From NCBI RefSeq assembly GCF_003952725.1, contig NZ_CP032509.1:3930001-3994000 (forward strand): DNA of 64,000 bases, given 5' to 3'. Shown in pieces: positions 50,127 to 59,131 of this stretch. Positions within the stretch are counted from its first letter, which is position 1. The number at the start of each line of letters is the position of its first letter. The position numbers were made by a program, and so were the translations under genes. The notes beneath the pieces were generated by a model. That model saw only the letters and a program-made list of their open reading frames with translations. It searched no databases and was not told the origin of the DNA. Source of the stretch: Georhizobium profundi (lineage in GTDB: Bacteria > Pseudomonadota > Alphaproteobacteria > Rhizobiales > Rhizobiaceae).

Positions 50127-51152
50127 ATGGTTGAAAAGCTTCAGGATATTGCGGCTGCAATGGTGGCTCGGGGCAAGGGCATTCTTGCTGCGGACGAGTC
50201 GTCGGGCACCATCAAGAAGCGGTTCGACACGATCGGCCTCACCTCCACTGAAGATGCGCGCCGCGATTACCGCGAGATGCTGTTCCGCGCGGAGCCCGCG
50301 ATGAGCCAGCGCATCTCCGGCGTCATCCTCTACGATGAGACGCTGCGCCAGAAGGCTGGCGATGGCACGCCGCTCGTCGAGCTCATCCGCAATGCGGGTG
50401 CGGTGCCCGGCATCAAGGTCGACATGGGTGCCAAGCCGCTGGCCGGCTATCCGGGCGAAACGGTCACCGAAGGCCTCGACGGTCTGCGCGAGCGGCTCGC
50501 CGAATATTATGAACTCGGCGCGCGCTTTGCCAAATGGCGCGGCGTGATCTCGATCTCCAACGATCTGCCGACGAAAGGCGCTATCCACGCCAACGCTCAT
50601 GCACTCGCCCGCTATGCGGCGCTCTGCCAGGAAGCCGGCATCGTGCCGATCGTTGAGCCGGAAATCCTGATGGACGGCACGCCGGGCGACCATTCTATCG
50701 ACCGCTGCTATGAGGTGACCGACGCGGTGCTGAAAGCCGTGTTTGCGGAACTCGACCTCGCACGCGTCGCGCTCGACGGCATGGTGCTGAAGCCCAACAT
50801 GGTCATCGACGGCAAGAACGCCCGCAAGGCTTCTGTCGAGGAAGTCGCCGAGAAGACCGTGAAGTGCCTCAAGGCGAATGTGCCGAGCGACGTTGCCGGC
50901 ATTGCCTTCCTGTCGGGCGGCCAGTCGGACGAAGAGGCAACCGCGCATCTGTCCGCCATGAACGCCGCCAACGATCTGCCTTGGCCGGTCACGTTCTCCT
51001 ACGGTCGCGCCTTGCAGGCTGCGGCACTGAAGGCTTGGGGCGGACGCTCGGAAAACGTCGCTACCGGTCAGCGCGCGTTCAGCCACCGTGCCGAGATGAA
51101 CGGGCTCGCCGCGATCGGCAACTGGAAGCGTGAGCTGGAAACGGCGGCCTGA
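50127..51152 (+). CDS. Fructose-bisphosphate aldolase, class I
   Basis: 341 residues. Opening VARGKGILAADESSGTIKKR (~17-36), IPxx-like segments VPGIKVDMGAKPLAGYPGE, AKWRGVISISNDLPT (~138), EPEILMDGTPGDHSIDRCYE, and GMVLKPNMVIDGK (~218-230) with the Schiff-base Lys. FSYGRALQAAALKAWGG gives the C-terminal phosphate site. Class I aldolases need no metal. Many bacteria use class II instead; rhizobia commonly have class I. It closes the tkt-gap-pgk cluster. Confidence 0.95.
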   Translation: MVEKLQDIAAAMVARGKGILAADESSGTIKKRFDTIGLTSTEDARRDYREMLFRAEPAMSQRISGVILYDETLRQKAGDGTPLVELIRNAGAVPGIKVDMGAKPLAGYPGETVTEGLDGLRERLAEYYELGARFAKWRGVISISNDLPTKGAIHANAHALARYAALCQEAGIVPIVEPEILMDGTPGDHSIDRCYEVTDAVLKAVFAELDLARVALDGMVLKPNMVIDGKNARKASVEEVAEKTVKCLKANVPSDVAGIAFLSGGQSDEEATAHLSAMNAANDLPWPVTFSYGRALQAAALKAWGGRSENVATGQRAFSHRAEMNGLAAIGNWKRELETAA

Positions 51153-51205
51153 CCTTCTAGACCGGCCTTAGCCGAAGCGTTTGATTGTGCATTGCAAGAT
51201 GTGAC

Positions 51206-51245
51206 CGCCCGCCGCCCCTTCCGAGGGTGGCGGGCGGTTTCATTT
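51206..51245 (+). terminator. Terminator of the aldolase gene
   Basis: CCGCCCGCC / GGCGGGCGG stem with a 15-base loop, then TTTCATTTT, 53 bp past the stop. Confidence 0.8.
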
Positions 51246-51262
51246 TGTGAGACAGGATCGGA

Positions 51263-52066
51263 ATGCGTTATCGGTACAACGGCCTCCTCAGCTGGCTGCT
51301 TTCGCCCATCGCCCTCGCGCAGGGCTTCGGCGTACGTCGACGCACGCCGCGCCTTTCTCCGCCGCCTGGGCGCACCGCCGGTCAGGTCGGGTCGCAATCG
51401 GAGCCTCGCTTCCACATTCTCGTCATGGGCGACTCGTCGGCGGCCGGCGTCGGTGCCGATCACATGGACGAGACGCTGGCACCCAAGCTTGCCGCACGGC
51501 TTTCGGAGCATTTCGGCACGTCGGTGAAGTGGCGCACGATCGGCGCCAACTCGGCCACCACCGAGGAACTGCGCGATCACGTCATCCCGAACATCAGGCG
51601 CGAGCCCTTCACGCACATTCTGGTGCTGGCCGGCACCAACGACATGAAGGATTTCGTCCCACGGCGGCGCTTCGACGATGGGTTCGGCGGGATGCTGTTT
51701 GCGCTGCACGCCAAATGGCCCGATGCGACGCTCATCTGGTCGCCGATCATCGACATGCGCACCGTGCCGGCTTTGCCGAAACTTCTCGGCCAGATTCTCG
51801 AACTGCGCGTCGCGATGATCAACGAGCTTGGCCACCAGCTTTGCCGCGAACGGTTTACGATCGCCGCGCCACGCCTCACCGCCCATGACCGCGAAGGCTT
51901 TGCCATCGACGGCTTTCACGCGAGCGCGAAGGGCTACGGCTACTGGGCGGACCTGGTGGCAGGCGTCATCATCGAATCGGAGACGCGCCGCTCCCGTGGC
52001 CTCTTCCCCGTCCGCGACGCAGAAGCGGAAACGCCGGAACCCGACATCGCTATGTTGGGCGAATAA
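51263..52066 (+). CDS. SGNH/GDSL-family hydrolase
   Basis: 267 residues. Nucleophile block ILVMGDSSAAGVGADHMDET (~52-71; GDSS in place of GDSL), an Asn block around TIGANSATTEELRD, the oxyanion GTND (LVLAGTNDMKDF), and the C-terminal Asp-x-x-His in IDGFHASAKGYGYWADLV (~210-227). All four SGNH positions are filled. The N-terminus is hydrophobic then basic. Substrate unknown (acyl or acetyl ester). Confidence 0.88.
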   Translation: MRYRYNGLLSWLLSPIALAQGFGVRRRTPRLSPPPGRTAGQVGSQSEPRFHILVMGDSSAAGVGADHMDETLAPKLAARLSEHFGTSVKWRTIGANSATTEELRDHVIPNIRREPFTHILVLAGTNDMKDFVPRRRFDDGFGGMLFALHAKWPDATLIWSPIIDMRTVPALPKLLGQILELRVAMINELGHQLCRERFTIAAPRLTAHDREGFAIDGFHASAKGYGYWADLVAGVIIESETRRSRGLFPVRDAEAETPEPDIAMLGE

Positions 52067-52208
52067 GCACCGTCGCCATCGTGACGGCGAGCGCCACCAC
52101 CGCGATCTTCCAGAAGTCCTTGCGGCGTTTGAGGCCGGGGAGCCCGAGTGGACGAATGATGTGAACGATCATCGCCAGCAGGAGCAGAATCGAGATCGCC
52201 TTCGACAT
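52050..52208 (-). CDS. Small conserved membrane protein (52 residues)
   Basis: 52 codons, ATG at 52208, TAG at 52050. Two hydrophobic stretches (ISILLLLAMIVHIIRP and DFWKIAVVALAVTMATVLI) around a basic loop GLPGLKRRKD. The pattern 'PLGLPGLKRRxDFWKIA' is, from memory, shared by short hypothetical proteins in other Rhizobiales. Its 3' end overlaps the end of the SGNH hydrolase gene by 17 bp on the other strand. Likely a two-helix inner-membrane protein. Confidence 0.7.
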   Translation of the reverse strand: MSKAISILLLLAMIVHIIRPLGLPGLKRRKDFWKIAVVALAVTMATVLIRPT

Positions 52209-52449
52209 GCATCGTCTCCTCAATCAGAGTGCCGTACGCCCGCCAGGGCGCTCCGAGCCGCTCCGATTCATTTCAGAACGAGCATCGGAATCTCCGACAA
52301 TCGAATCCCATCGCCGGGCCAACGCCGTGGCACAGCCATAAAGCAGCGCCCGCCTGGGTCAACCGCATCGCATTTTTGAACGTGATGGGTTTTCCTTACC
52401 GGTGAAGTTCTGTATCCGGCGGCTATCGGAATGGATGACGGACTGAGTG

Positions 52450-53733
52450 ATGGCCCGCAACCTGCTACCCATCTTCGCCCTTCTCCTGGGCACGGCCTTC
52501 CTGCTTGCCGGCAATGGTCTTCACGGCCTTTTGCTGCCCATGCGGGGCTCGATGGAGGGTTTTTCCTCCGCCAGCCTTGGTCTTCTCGGCACGTCATGGG
52601 CCAGCGGCTTCGTGCTCGGCTGCCTGCTCGCTCCGCGGCTCGTGAAGCGAATCGGGCATGTGCGGGCATTTTCCGCCTTTGCAGCCGGTGCGGCGATCGT
52701 GGCCTTGCTCACCGGCCTCCTCGTCGACCCGATCGCCTGGATCGTGCTTCGGGCGCTCACGGGCTTTTCGATGGCCGCCGTCTTCATGGTTATCGAAAGC
52801 TGGCTCAACGAGCGCTCGACCAATGACAGCCGCGGCATGGTGTTTTCGCTCTACATGACGATTACCTATGTGGCGATCGTCGCAGGGCAGATGTCGATCG
52901 CCACCGGCGACATCTCGACGCCGACATTCTTCATGATCGCCGGCATACTTTATTGCATGGCATTGCTGCCAACTGCGGTTTCGAGCGCCGTCAGTCCTTC
53001 CCCCCTCAGGGAAGTGCGGCTCGATCTCAAGGGGCTCTATCGGAATTCGCCGGTTGCCTGCGTCTCGATCTTCCTGATCGGCGTCGCCAATGGTGCATTC
53101 GGCACGCTAGGGCCGGTGTTTGCGGCACAGGTTGGCCTTGCGGAAGGCGCAGTTGCCTCGCTGATGAGCGTGACGATCTTTGCGGGTGCCGTCGCCCAGT
53201 TTCCAGCCGGCCGCCTGTCGGACCGTGTGGATCGCCGCTACGTGCTAGCCGCCGTCGCTGCACTTGCCGGCACAGTCGGCATTTTGATGATGGTGACGGT
53301 CGCGACCGATCTCACCGTGCTGTTCGTGCTAATCGCGCTTTATGGCGCCGCGTCCTACACGCTCTACCCGATCGCCGTCGCCCACGCGAACGACTTCGCC
53401 CGTCCGGAGGATTTCGTGAAGGTGTCGGGTGGCCTGCTGCTGCTTTACGGCATCGGAACCATCGTCGGGCCGACGATCGGAGGCCCGGCGATGGATGCCG
53501 GAGGGCCGCATGCGATTTTCGCCATCACCCTCGTCTCGCATCTGTCGATCGCGGTCTACGCCATCCTCAGATCGCGCCGCCGTGCTGCAGTACCAGACGC
53601 CGACAAGGAGGCGTTCAAGACGCTTCCTTCGGTACGCGTTGCGACACAGCAGGGCATCCACCTCGACCCGAGGGCGAATTTGGACAGCCCATCGGAGCCC
53701 GGACCGAGCGACCGACAGTCATCCGCAGCTTGA
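52450..53733 (+). CDS. MFS permease, YcaD-like
   Basis: 427 residues from ATG 52450 (a GTG just before it is possible). 12 membrane helices. MFS landmarks: GTSWASGFVLGCLLAPRLVK and the loop-2 LVKRIGHVRAFSAF, RALTGFSMAAVFMVIESWLN typical of the YcaD group (helix 4-5), and the second-half motif FPAGRLSDRVDRRYVLAA. Substrate unknown. The C-terminal ~40 residues are polar. Its stop is three bases from the converging TPR gene. Confidence 0.9.
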   Translation: MARNLLPIFALLLGTAFLLAGNGLHGLLLPMRGSMEGFSSASLGLLGTSWASGFVLGCLLAPRLVKRIGHVRAFSAFAAGAAIVALLTGLLVDPIAWIVLRALTGFSMAAVFMVIESWLNERSTNDSRGMVFSLYMTITYVAIVAGQMSIATGDISTPTFFMIAGILYCMALLPTAVSSAVSPSPLREVRLDLKGLYRNSPVACVSIFLIGVANGAFGTLGPVFAAQVGLAEGAVASLMSVTIFAGAVAQFPAGRLSDRVDRRYVLAAVAALAGTVGILMMVTVATDLTVLFVLIALYGAASYTLYPIAVAHANDFARPEDFVKVSGGLLLLYGIGTIVGPTIGGPAMDAGGPHAIFAITLVSHLSIAVYAILRSRRRAAVPDADKEAFKTLPSVRVATQQGIHLDPRANLDSPSEPGPSDRQSSAA

Positions 53734-53736
53734 AGA

Positions 53737-54384
53737 TCAGACAGGGTCGCCTTCGATCTTGTCTTCGATCTCGACGACTTTGCCCTGTGCGTTGCGGTCG
53801 GACGGATAGATTTCGAGAACGCGCTCATAGGCACGCAGCGCCAGCCGGTCGTTGCCCGCTTCGGTCATGATCGCCGCCATGCCCGACAGAGCGCCGAAAT
53901 GGCGCGGCTCGAGCGACAGCACACGGTGGATGTCGGCCAGCGACTTGGCATGATCGTCCATCATGAAATGCAGCGTGGCACGCTTGTTGAACCCTTCAGG
54001 AAAGTCCGGCTTCAGCACGGTGACCTGATCGAGCAGATCCAGTGCAGTGCCGTAGCGCTCGTCCTCCATCGCCTCGGTCGCCCATTGCATCAGGACGTTG
54101 ACCGTTGCGCTGCCGGAATCACCCCATTCAGCCCAGATTTCCCTGACGATGCGCCTGCCTTCGGCCGGGTCGCTCACGCGCTTGAGATTGGCGAACAGCC
54201 CGTCCAGTGGATCGGCGTCGCTGATTTCGCCGGTCAAGGCGGCTGCCTGAGGGGAAGTTGGCTGCGCAACCGCGGGACTGTCGGCGGGTGACTGACTGGC
54301 GGCCTGCGCATGCGCGAGCGTGCAGGGCACGACGATCAGCGTCGCGGCGAGCAGAGCGGTTCGGGCGGACAGGGTGCGTTGCAT
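53737..54384 (-). CDS. Exported tetratricopeptide-repeat protein
   Basis: 215 residues from ATG 54384. Signal peptide (...LLAATLIVVPCTLAHA|QAAS), a Ser/Pro/Ala-rich spacer, then three TPR-like pairs (MQWATEAMEDERYGTALDLL; FNKRATLHFMMDDHAKSLAD; LSGMAAIMTEAGNDRLALRA with YERVLEIYPSD). Periplasmic protein-protein contact role is likely; partner unknown. Confidence 0.85.
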   Translation of the reverse strand: MQRTLSARTALLAATLIVVPCTLAHAQAASQSPADSPAVAQPTSPQAAALTGEISDADPLDGLFANLKRVSDPAEGRRIVREIWAEWGDSGSATVNVLMQWATEAMEDERYGTALDLLDQVTVLKPDFPEGFNKRATLHFMMDDHAKSLADIHRVLSLEPRHFGALSGMAAIMTEAGNDRLALRAYERVLEIYPSDRNAQGKVVEIEDKIEGDPV

Positions 54385-54511
54385 GGGAAGAGGGTAGAAC
54401 AGACCCTCCGATTTGCAATCGCAAAATATCGTGAGGACCCGCAAGCGTCAGCTGCGAGCCCTCTGATCTTTCAACAACAATGACATCGCCCCACGAGAGG
54501 GCGACGCGCAA

Positions 54512-54637
54512 TCAGCCCTGACGGGCCTTGAAGCGCGGGTTCTGCTTGTTGATGATGTAGACTCGGCCCTTGCGGCGAACCAGGCGGTTCTCGCGGTGAC
54601 GGGTCTTCAGCGACTTGAGCGAATTCTTGATCTTCAT
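54512..54637 (-). CDS. rpmJ: 50S ribosomal protein L36
   Basis: 41 codons. [20 protein letters not shown] then [20 protein letters not shown] and a final Gly. This is the long 41-residue L36 form common in alphaproteobacteria, which lacks the Cys/His zinc set of the short form; that makes zinc-independent L36 likely. An AGTAAG/AAGAT start context is unremarkable. Confidence 0.95.
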   Translation of the reverse strand: MKIKNSLKSLKTRHRENRLVRRKGRVYIINKQNPRFKARQG

Positions 54638-54698
54638 CTTACTCTGTCCGCAAAAGGCCCGCTCGACTGCCTGAGGCAAGACCGGGCTTTAAACAATC

Positions 54699-54722
54699 AA
54701 AACGCGCCCAATGAGGCGCGCC
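54699..54722 (-). terminator. Terminator of purK
   Basis: On the minus strand: GGCGCGCC, a loop of about five bases, GGGCGCG and TTTTGATTG. It lies 79 bp past the purK stop. Confidence 0.65.
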
Positions 54723-54800
54723 GGAAACGTTGGGCGGGGTGTATATCCTCCCCCGGAACGTGTCAACCGATGGCAGCCACGTAATCCTGGAAAATCCGGA

Positions 54801-55880
54801 TCAAAGACGCGGTTTCACCCGCGTATAATGTCCCATCTTGCGGCCTGCCCGCGCTTCGCCCTTGCCATAGATATGAAGCGAAACATCCGGTTCGGCGGCG
54901 AGATGAGCAATCTCGGCAACTTCGCGGCCGAGCAGATTGTGCATCTCGCAGTCGCTGTGGCGCGCCGTCGAGCCAAGCGGCAAGCCGGCAACCGCGCGGA
55001 TGTGATTCTCGAATTGCGAGATCAGGCAGGCGGCCTCGGTCCAGTGGCCGGAATTGTGGACGCGCGGCGCCATCTCGTTGGCAATGAGGCTGCCATCGGC
55101 GAGCACGAAGAATTCGATGCCGATGACACCGACATAGCTGATGCTTTCCAGCACGGCAGAGGCGGCAGCGATCGCAGCGTCGGCCGTAGCCGTGGAAATG
55201 GAAGCCGGAACGGTCGACGTGGCCAGAATACCGTCACGATGCACGTTTTCAGCGGGATCGTAGAAGACCATCTCGCCATCGCGGGCGCGCACGGCGATCA
55301 CCGACACTTCGCGTTCGAACGGCACGACCGCTTCGAGGATCGCCGGCACCGCGCCAAGATCGGCGAAAGCGTCGTCGGCGACATCATCTTTGGAAAATCG
55401 GCGCTGTCCTTTGCCATCATAGCCGAGGCGGCGCGTCTTCAAGATGCCTTCACCCTCAAAGTCCGCCAGTGCCGCTTCCAGCATCTGCTGGTCGTCGACG
55501 ACGCGGTAAGGTGCAGTGGCGATACCCGCCTTTTCGAAGAACCGCTTCTCGGCCAGCCGGTCCTGCGAGACTTCCAGGGCGCCCACCGGCGGGAAGACCG
55601 GTACGGAGCGCGACAGATGCGTCAAGCCGCCAACAGGAACATTCTCGAACTCATAAGTGAGCACATGGGCAGAGGACGCCAGTTCTTCCAGCGATTCGAG
55701 GCTATCGTAAGCGCCGATGATCTGGCGGTTGGCGACCTGGGCTGCCGGGCAATCGGCCTGCGGCTCCAGCACCACGGTGCGATAGCCGAGCTTTGCTGCC
55801 GCCATGGCAAGCATGCGCCCAAGCTGACCACCGCCGACGATGCCGATGGTGCTGCCGAGCGGCAGATGGACGGTGCTCAT
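54801..55880 (-). CDS. purK: 5-(carboxyamino)imidazole ribonucleotide synthase
   Basis: 359 residues. ATP-grasp enzyme: [20 protein letters not shown] at the N-terminus, [12 protein letters not shown], the ATP loop [14 protein letters not shown] (~150-163), and [20 protein letters not shown] (~265-284). It carboxylates AIR with ATP and bicarbonate in purine synthesis. Its ATG overlaps the purE stop (ATGA), the usual purEK coupling. Confidence 0.96.
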   Translation of the reverse strand: MSTVHLPLGSTIGIVGGGQLGRMLAMAAAKLGYRTVVLEPQADCPAAQVANRQIIGAYDSLESLEELASSAHVLTYEFENVPVGGLTHLSRSVPVFPPVGALEVSQDRLAEKRFFEKAGIATAPYRVVDDQQMLEAALADFEGEGILKTRRLGYDGKGQRRFSKDDVADDAFADLGAVPAILEAVVPFEREVSVIAVRARDGEMVFYDPAENVHRDGILATSTVPASISTATADAAIAAASAVLESISYVGVIGIEFFVLADGSLIANEMAPRVHNSGHWTEAACLISQFENHIRAVAGLPLGSTARHSDCEMHNLLGREVAEIAHLAAEPDVSLHIYGKGEARAGRKMGHYTRVKPRL

Positions 55881-56401
55881 GGATGCTTGCTTTCACTGGC
55901 CGGCTGGGAATCGTCGACCGGGCGCTCGGCAACGGCCTCGGTTTGTTTGCGGCGCCATGCGTCGAGGCGGTCGGCAAGGGCGGCATCGTTAAGCGCAAGA
56001 ACGGCGGCTGCCATCAAGGCGGCGTTGACCGCGCCGGCCCGGCCGATGGCAAGCGTTCCAACCGGTATGCCAGCCGGCATCTGAACGATCGAGAGCAGGC
56101 TGTCCTGGCCGGACAGCGCTTTCGATTCGACCGGCACGCCGAACACGGGCAGCGGCGTCATGGCAGCTGCCATGCCCGGCAGATGCGCCGCGCCGCCGGC
56201 ACCGGCAATCACGACCTTGAAGCCTGCATCGCGGGCACCCTTGGCAAAGGCGACGAGGCGATCGGGCGTCCGATGCGCGGAAACGATGCGCGAATCATAG
56301 GCGACATCCAGGGCATCGAGCGTTTCGGCCGCGTGGCGCATGGTTGCCCAGTCAGACTGGCTGCCCATGATGATGGCGACGGGCGTCCCTGCGGCGCTCA
56401 T
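55877..56401 (-). CDS. purE: N5-carboxyaminoimidazole ribonucleotide mutase
   Basis: 174 residues from ATG 56401. Class I Pur[21 protein letters not shown] (~8-27), [12 protein letters not shown] (~43), [19 protein letters not shown] (~69-87), and [17 protein letters not shown]. It isomerises N5-CAIR to CAIR. Immediately upstream (10 bp) is a DUF465 gene, so three genes may be co-transcribed. Confidence 0.96.
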   Translation of the reverse strand: MSAAGTPVAIIMGSQSDWATMRHAAETLDALDVAYDSRIVSAHRTPDRLVAFAKGARDAGFKVVIAGAGGAAHLPGMAAAMTPLPVFGVPVESKALSGQDSLLSIVQMPAGIPVGTLAIGRAGAVNAALMAAAVLALNDAALADRLDAWRRKQTEAVAERPVDDSQPASESKHP

Positions 56402-56411
56402 GGCCTGCTCC

Positions 56412-56615
56412 TCACGCAATGATGTCCGGTATGATCTGGTCCTCGATCTGCGAGATCCGGTCCTTGATGATGAGCTTTTTCTTCTTCATACGCTGGATGC
56501 GCAGCGCTTCGCAGCCGATCTGGATCATGGCCTTGATGGCGACGTCATAATCTTCGTGCTCTTGCCGCAGCCGCGCCGCCATGAGGCGCAGTTCACTTTG
56601 ATCCTGATCGGACAT
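56412..56615 (-). CDS. DUF465 (YdcH-like) small protein
   Basis: 67 residues from ATG 56615. Helical hairpin: [20 protein letters not shown] followed by [20 protein letters not shown], the DUF465 pattern 'LxxxHxxLD...LKKxKLxLKDxI'. Function unknown; abundant small proteins. Ten bases ahead of purE on the same strand. Confidence 0.85.
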   Translation of the reverse strand: MSDQDQSELRLMAARLRQEHEDYDVAIKAMIQIGCEALRIQRMKKKKLIIKDRISQIEDQIIPDIIA

Positions 56616-56833
56616 GCCCTTCCCCACTCGACACCGGAAAAGCCACGCTTTGCGCAGCAGCCACAGTGCATTTTCGGGGAGGCTCGTACCACACATTCGG
56701 GCGTAACGGGAAGTTATCAATGGTCATGAAATCACCTTCGACAATCCACATTTCCCATGGCACACTTCCTGTTTCCGCAACCGGCGCTCGCGTCCCAGAC
56801 GGGGCGTCGATAACCGAAGGAAGGAAGTTGTAC

Positions 56834-57010
56834 ATGACCGTTGAGGCTCATCTCGCAACACTGAAGCAGAAGCATGGCTCCCTGGAGGAACAGCTTCACG
56901 CCGAGAGGACCAGACCTTCCGGAAAAGATCAGACGATTGTCGAACTCAAACGTCAGAAGTTGCGTCTCAAGGATGAGATCGAGCGGTTACAGGCAAAGAT
57001 GAGCCACTAG
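56834..57010 (+). CDS. Second DUF465 (YdcH-like) small protein
   Basis: 58 residues from ATG 56834 (GGAAGG upstream). VEAHLATLKQKHGSLEEQLH then IVELKRQKLRLKDEIERLQA, a textbook DUF465 hairpin. It is divergent from, and related to, the DUF465 gene 219 bp away, which suggests an old local duplication. Confidence 0.85.
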   Translation: MTVEAHLATLKQKHGSLEEQLHAERTRPSGKDQTIVELKRQKLRLKDEIERLQAKMSH

Positions 57011-57049
57011 GCTCGTCATCCGCTTTCCAAAGGATCACGCGATAGGGGT

Positions 57050-57310
57050 TCAAGCCCAGAATTGATCGAGCCAGATGTTCAGGCGCATAAAGCCTGCATT
57101 GTCGATCGCGTAGATCCGCCGCGTGCCCTGCGGCTTCACGACGACCAGTCCGCTGTCCAAAAGCGCCTTGAGGTGCTGCGAGACGGCGGGCCGGCTGATT
57201 GGCAGCCCCTGCGCCAGCTCATTTACCGTTTGAGGCGCGCGACGAAGCTCCTCCAGCAGATGGCGGCGATTCGGATCGGCAATGGCTGCAAACGGATCCA
57301 GGGTCGGCAT
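57050..57310 (-). CDS. ArsR-family winged-helix regulator
   Basis: 86 residues from ATG 57310. FAAIADPNRRHLLEELRRAP, ISRPAVSQHLKALLDSGLVV (recognition helix) and VKPQGTRRIYAID (wing) are the ArsR/SmtB landmarks. It has no Cys metal site, so a non-metal signal or a partner protein is likely. It sits 106 bp from the acyl-CoA ligase gene that is read in the same direction, but that gene's stop is closer than its start, so co-regulation is uncertain. Confidence 0.88.
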   Translation of the reverse strand: MPTLDPFAAIADPNRRHLLEELRRAPQTVNELAQGLPISRPAVSQHLKALLDSGLVVVKPQGTRRIYAIDNAGFMRLNIWLDQFWA

Positions 57311-57415
57311 GGCGTGACGGTAAGTCAAAGCCGATTTGCGGGCAAGCGATTTTGTGCACTGCAGCGAAGATGTTCAGTGCGAAATACTTTCCCGCTGCTC
57401 GAGCGCATATGCAGC

Positions 57416-59059
57416 TTAAAGAGCTTTGGCGCGATCCCGTAGAACAAATTTCTGGATTTTGCCGGTCGATGTCTTCGGCACCTCACCGAAAACGATGCTT
57501 TTCGGGCACTTGAAGCGTGCCAGATGCTGCCGGCAGTGTTCGATCAATTCTTCTTCCGTTGCTGCGCGGCCTGCTCGCAATTCGACGAATGCGCAAGGCG
57601 TTTCGCCCCATTTGTCATCCGGACGCGCCACGACGGCCACCGCCTGCACAGCCGGATGCCGATAAAGCGCATCCTCGACTTCGATCGACGAGATGTTTTC
57701 GCCCCCGGAAATGATGATGTCCTTGGACCGGTCCTTCAGCTGGATGTAGCCATCCGGATGCATGACGCCGAGGTCGCCGGAGTGGAACCAGCCGCCCGCA
57801 AAGGCTTCGTCGCTTGCCTTGCGGTTTTTGAGATAGCCTTTCATCACGATGTTTCCGCGAAACATCACCTCCCCAAGCGTCTCGCCGTCGGCCGGCACGC
57901 GTTCCATCGTCGATGGATCGATGACGGCCAGATCCTCGAGCGCGTTGTAGCGCACGCCCTGGCGGGCCTTTTTCGTGGTGCGGGCCTTCGGGTCCAGATC
58001 GTTCCAGTCGCCCTTCCACTCGTTGACGACCGCCGGACCATAGGTTTCCGTCAGTCCGTAGAGATGCACGACCTCAAAGCCTGCATCCGCCATGCCGGAC
58101 AGAACCTGCTCCGGCGGTGGCGCAGCGGCCGTGTTGAAGGAAACCGTCTGCGGAAAATGGCGTTTGTCTTCCTCGGGCGCGTTGATCAGCGTCGACATGA
58201 CGATCGGCGCGCCGCAAAGATGCGTAACGCCGTGATCGGCAATCGCATCGTACATCGCCTTCGCCCGCACCCAGCGCAGGCAGACATGCGTGCCGGCCAC
58301 CACGCCCAGCGTCCAGGGGAAGCACCAGCCGTTGCAGTGGAACATCGGCAGCGTCCAGAGATAGACGGGATGCTTGCCCATGCCGGACGCGACGACGTTG
58401 GAGTAACCCATCAGCGCGGCACCGCGATGGTGATAGACGACGCCCTTGGGGTTTCCCGTGGTGCCGGACGTGTAGTTCAGCGAGAGCGAGTCCCACTCAT
58501 CCTCGGGGCCCGACCAGTGATGGTCGGGATCGCCGGATTGAAGGAACTCCTCGTAGTCGATCGTTCCGAGGCGCGCGCCTTTCGCCGCTGGTGCATCATC
58601 GGGGTAGTTCGGGTCGTCATAATCGATGATCGTCGGCTGCACGGTGGCAAGCTTCAGGGCATCGGCGACCAGACCCGAAAATTCCCGGTCGACGATCAGC
58701 ACCTTGCTGTCGGCATGATCGAGCTGAAAGGCGACGATGGCCGCATCCAGCCGGGTGTTGATCGAATGCAGGACGCCGCCGGACATCGGCACGCCGTGAT
58801 GAGCCTCCAGCATGGCCGGCGTGTTCGACAGCATCACCGACACCGTATCGAAGCGCTTGATGCCGGCAGCCTGAAGCGCGGAGGCGAGCTTGCGGGAGCG
58901 TTCGTAGAAGCTCCGATAGTCCATCTTCATGTCGCCATGGATGATGGCGATGTGATCGGGATGGACGTAGGCGGCACGCGCGAGATGCGCAATCGGCGTC
59001 AGTGGCTGGTAATTGGCCGGGTTGCGATCGAGATCGGTCTCATAGGCACTGCCGCTCAT
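57416..59059 (-). CDS. Acyl-CoA synthetase (AMP-binding)
   Basis: 547 residues from ATG 59059. ANL-superfamily: LNYTSGTTGNPKGVVYHHRG (~184-203, P-loop-like), VVHLYGLTETYGPAVVNEWK (~317-336), WFHSGDLGVMHPDGYIQLKD (~427-446), and the late KTSTGKIQKFVLRDRAK with the catalytic Lys. It resembles 3-methylmercaptopropionyl-CoA ligase/medium-chain ligases of alphaproteobacteria, but substrate cannot be fixed. It activates a carboxylic acid to its CoA thioester. Confidence 0.9.
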   Translation of the reverse strand: MSGSAYETDLDRNPANYQPLTPIAHLARAAYVHPDHIAIIHGDMKMDYRSFYERSRKLASALQAAGIKRFDTVSVMLSNTPAMLEAHHGVPMSGGVLHSINTRLDAAIVAFQLDHADSKVLIVDREFSGLVADALKLATVQPTIIDYDDPNYPDDAPAAKGARLGTIDYEEFLQSGDPDHHWSGPEDEWDSLSLNYTSGTTGNPKGVVYHHRGAALMGYSNVVASGMGKHPVYLWTLPMFHCNGWCFPWTLGVVAGTHVCLRWVRAKAMYDAIADHGVTHLCGAPIVMSTLINAPEEDKRHFPQTVSFNTAAAPPPEQVLSGMADAGFEVVHLYGLTETYGPAVVNEWKGDWNDLDPKARTTKKARQGVRYNALEDLAVIDPSTMERVPADGETLGEVMFRGNIVMKGYLKNRKASDEAFAGGWFHSGDLGVMHPDGYIQLKDRSKDIIISGGENISSIEVEDALYRHPAVQAVAVVARPDDKWGETPCAFVELRAGRAATEEELIEHCRQHLARFKCPKSIVFGEVPKTSTGKIQKFVLRDRAKAL

Positions 59060-59131
59060 TGACGTCTTTCCTCCCCTTCGGCCGCGCTCCCCGCTCGGCT
59101 GACGCACACGATATTGAGATTGTCGCCGCGA

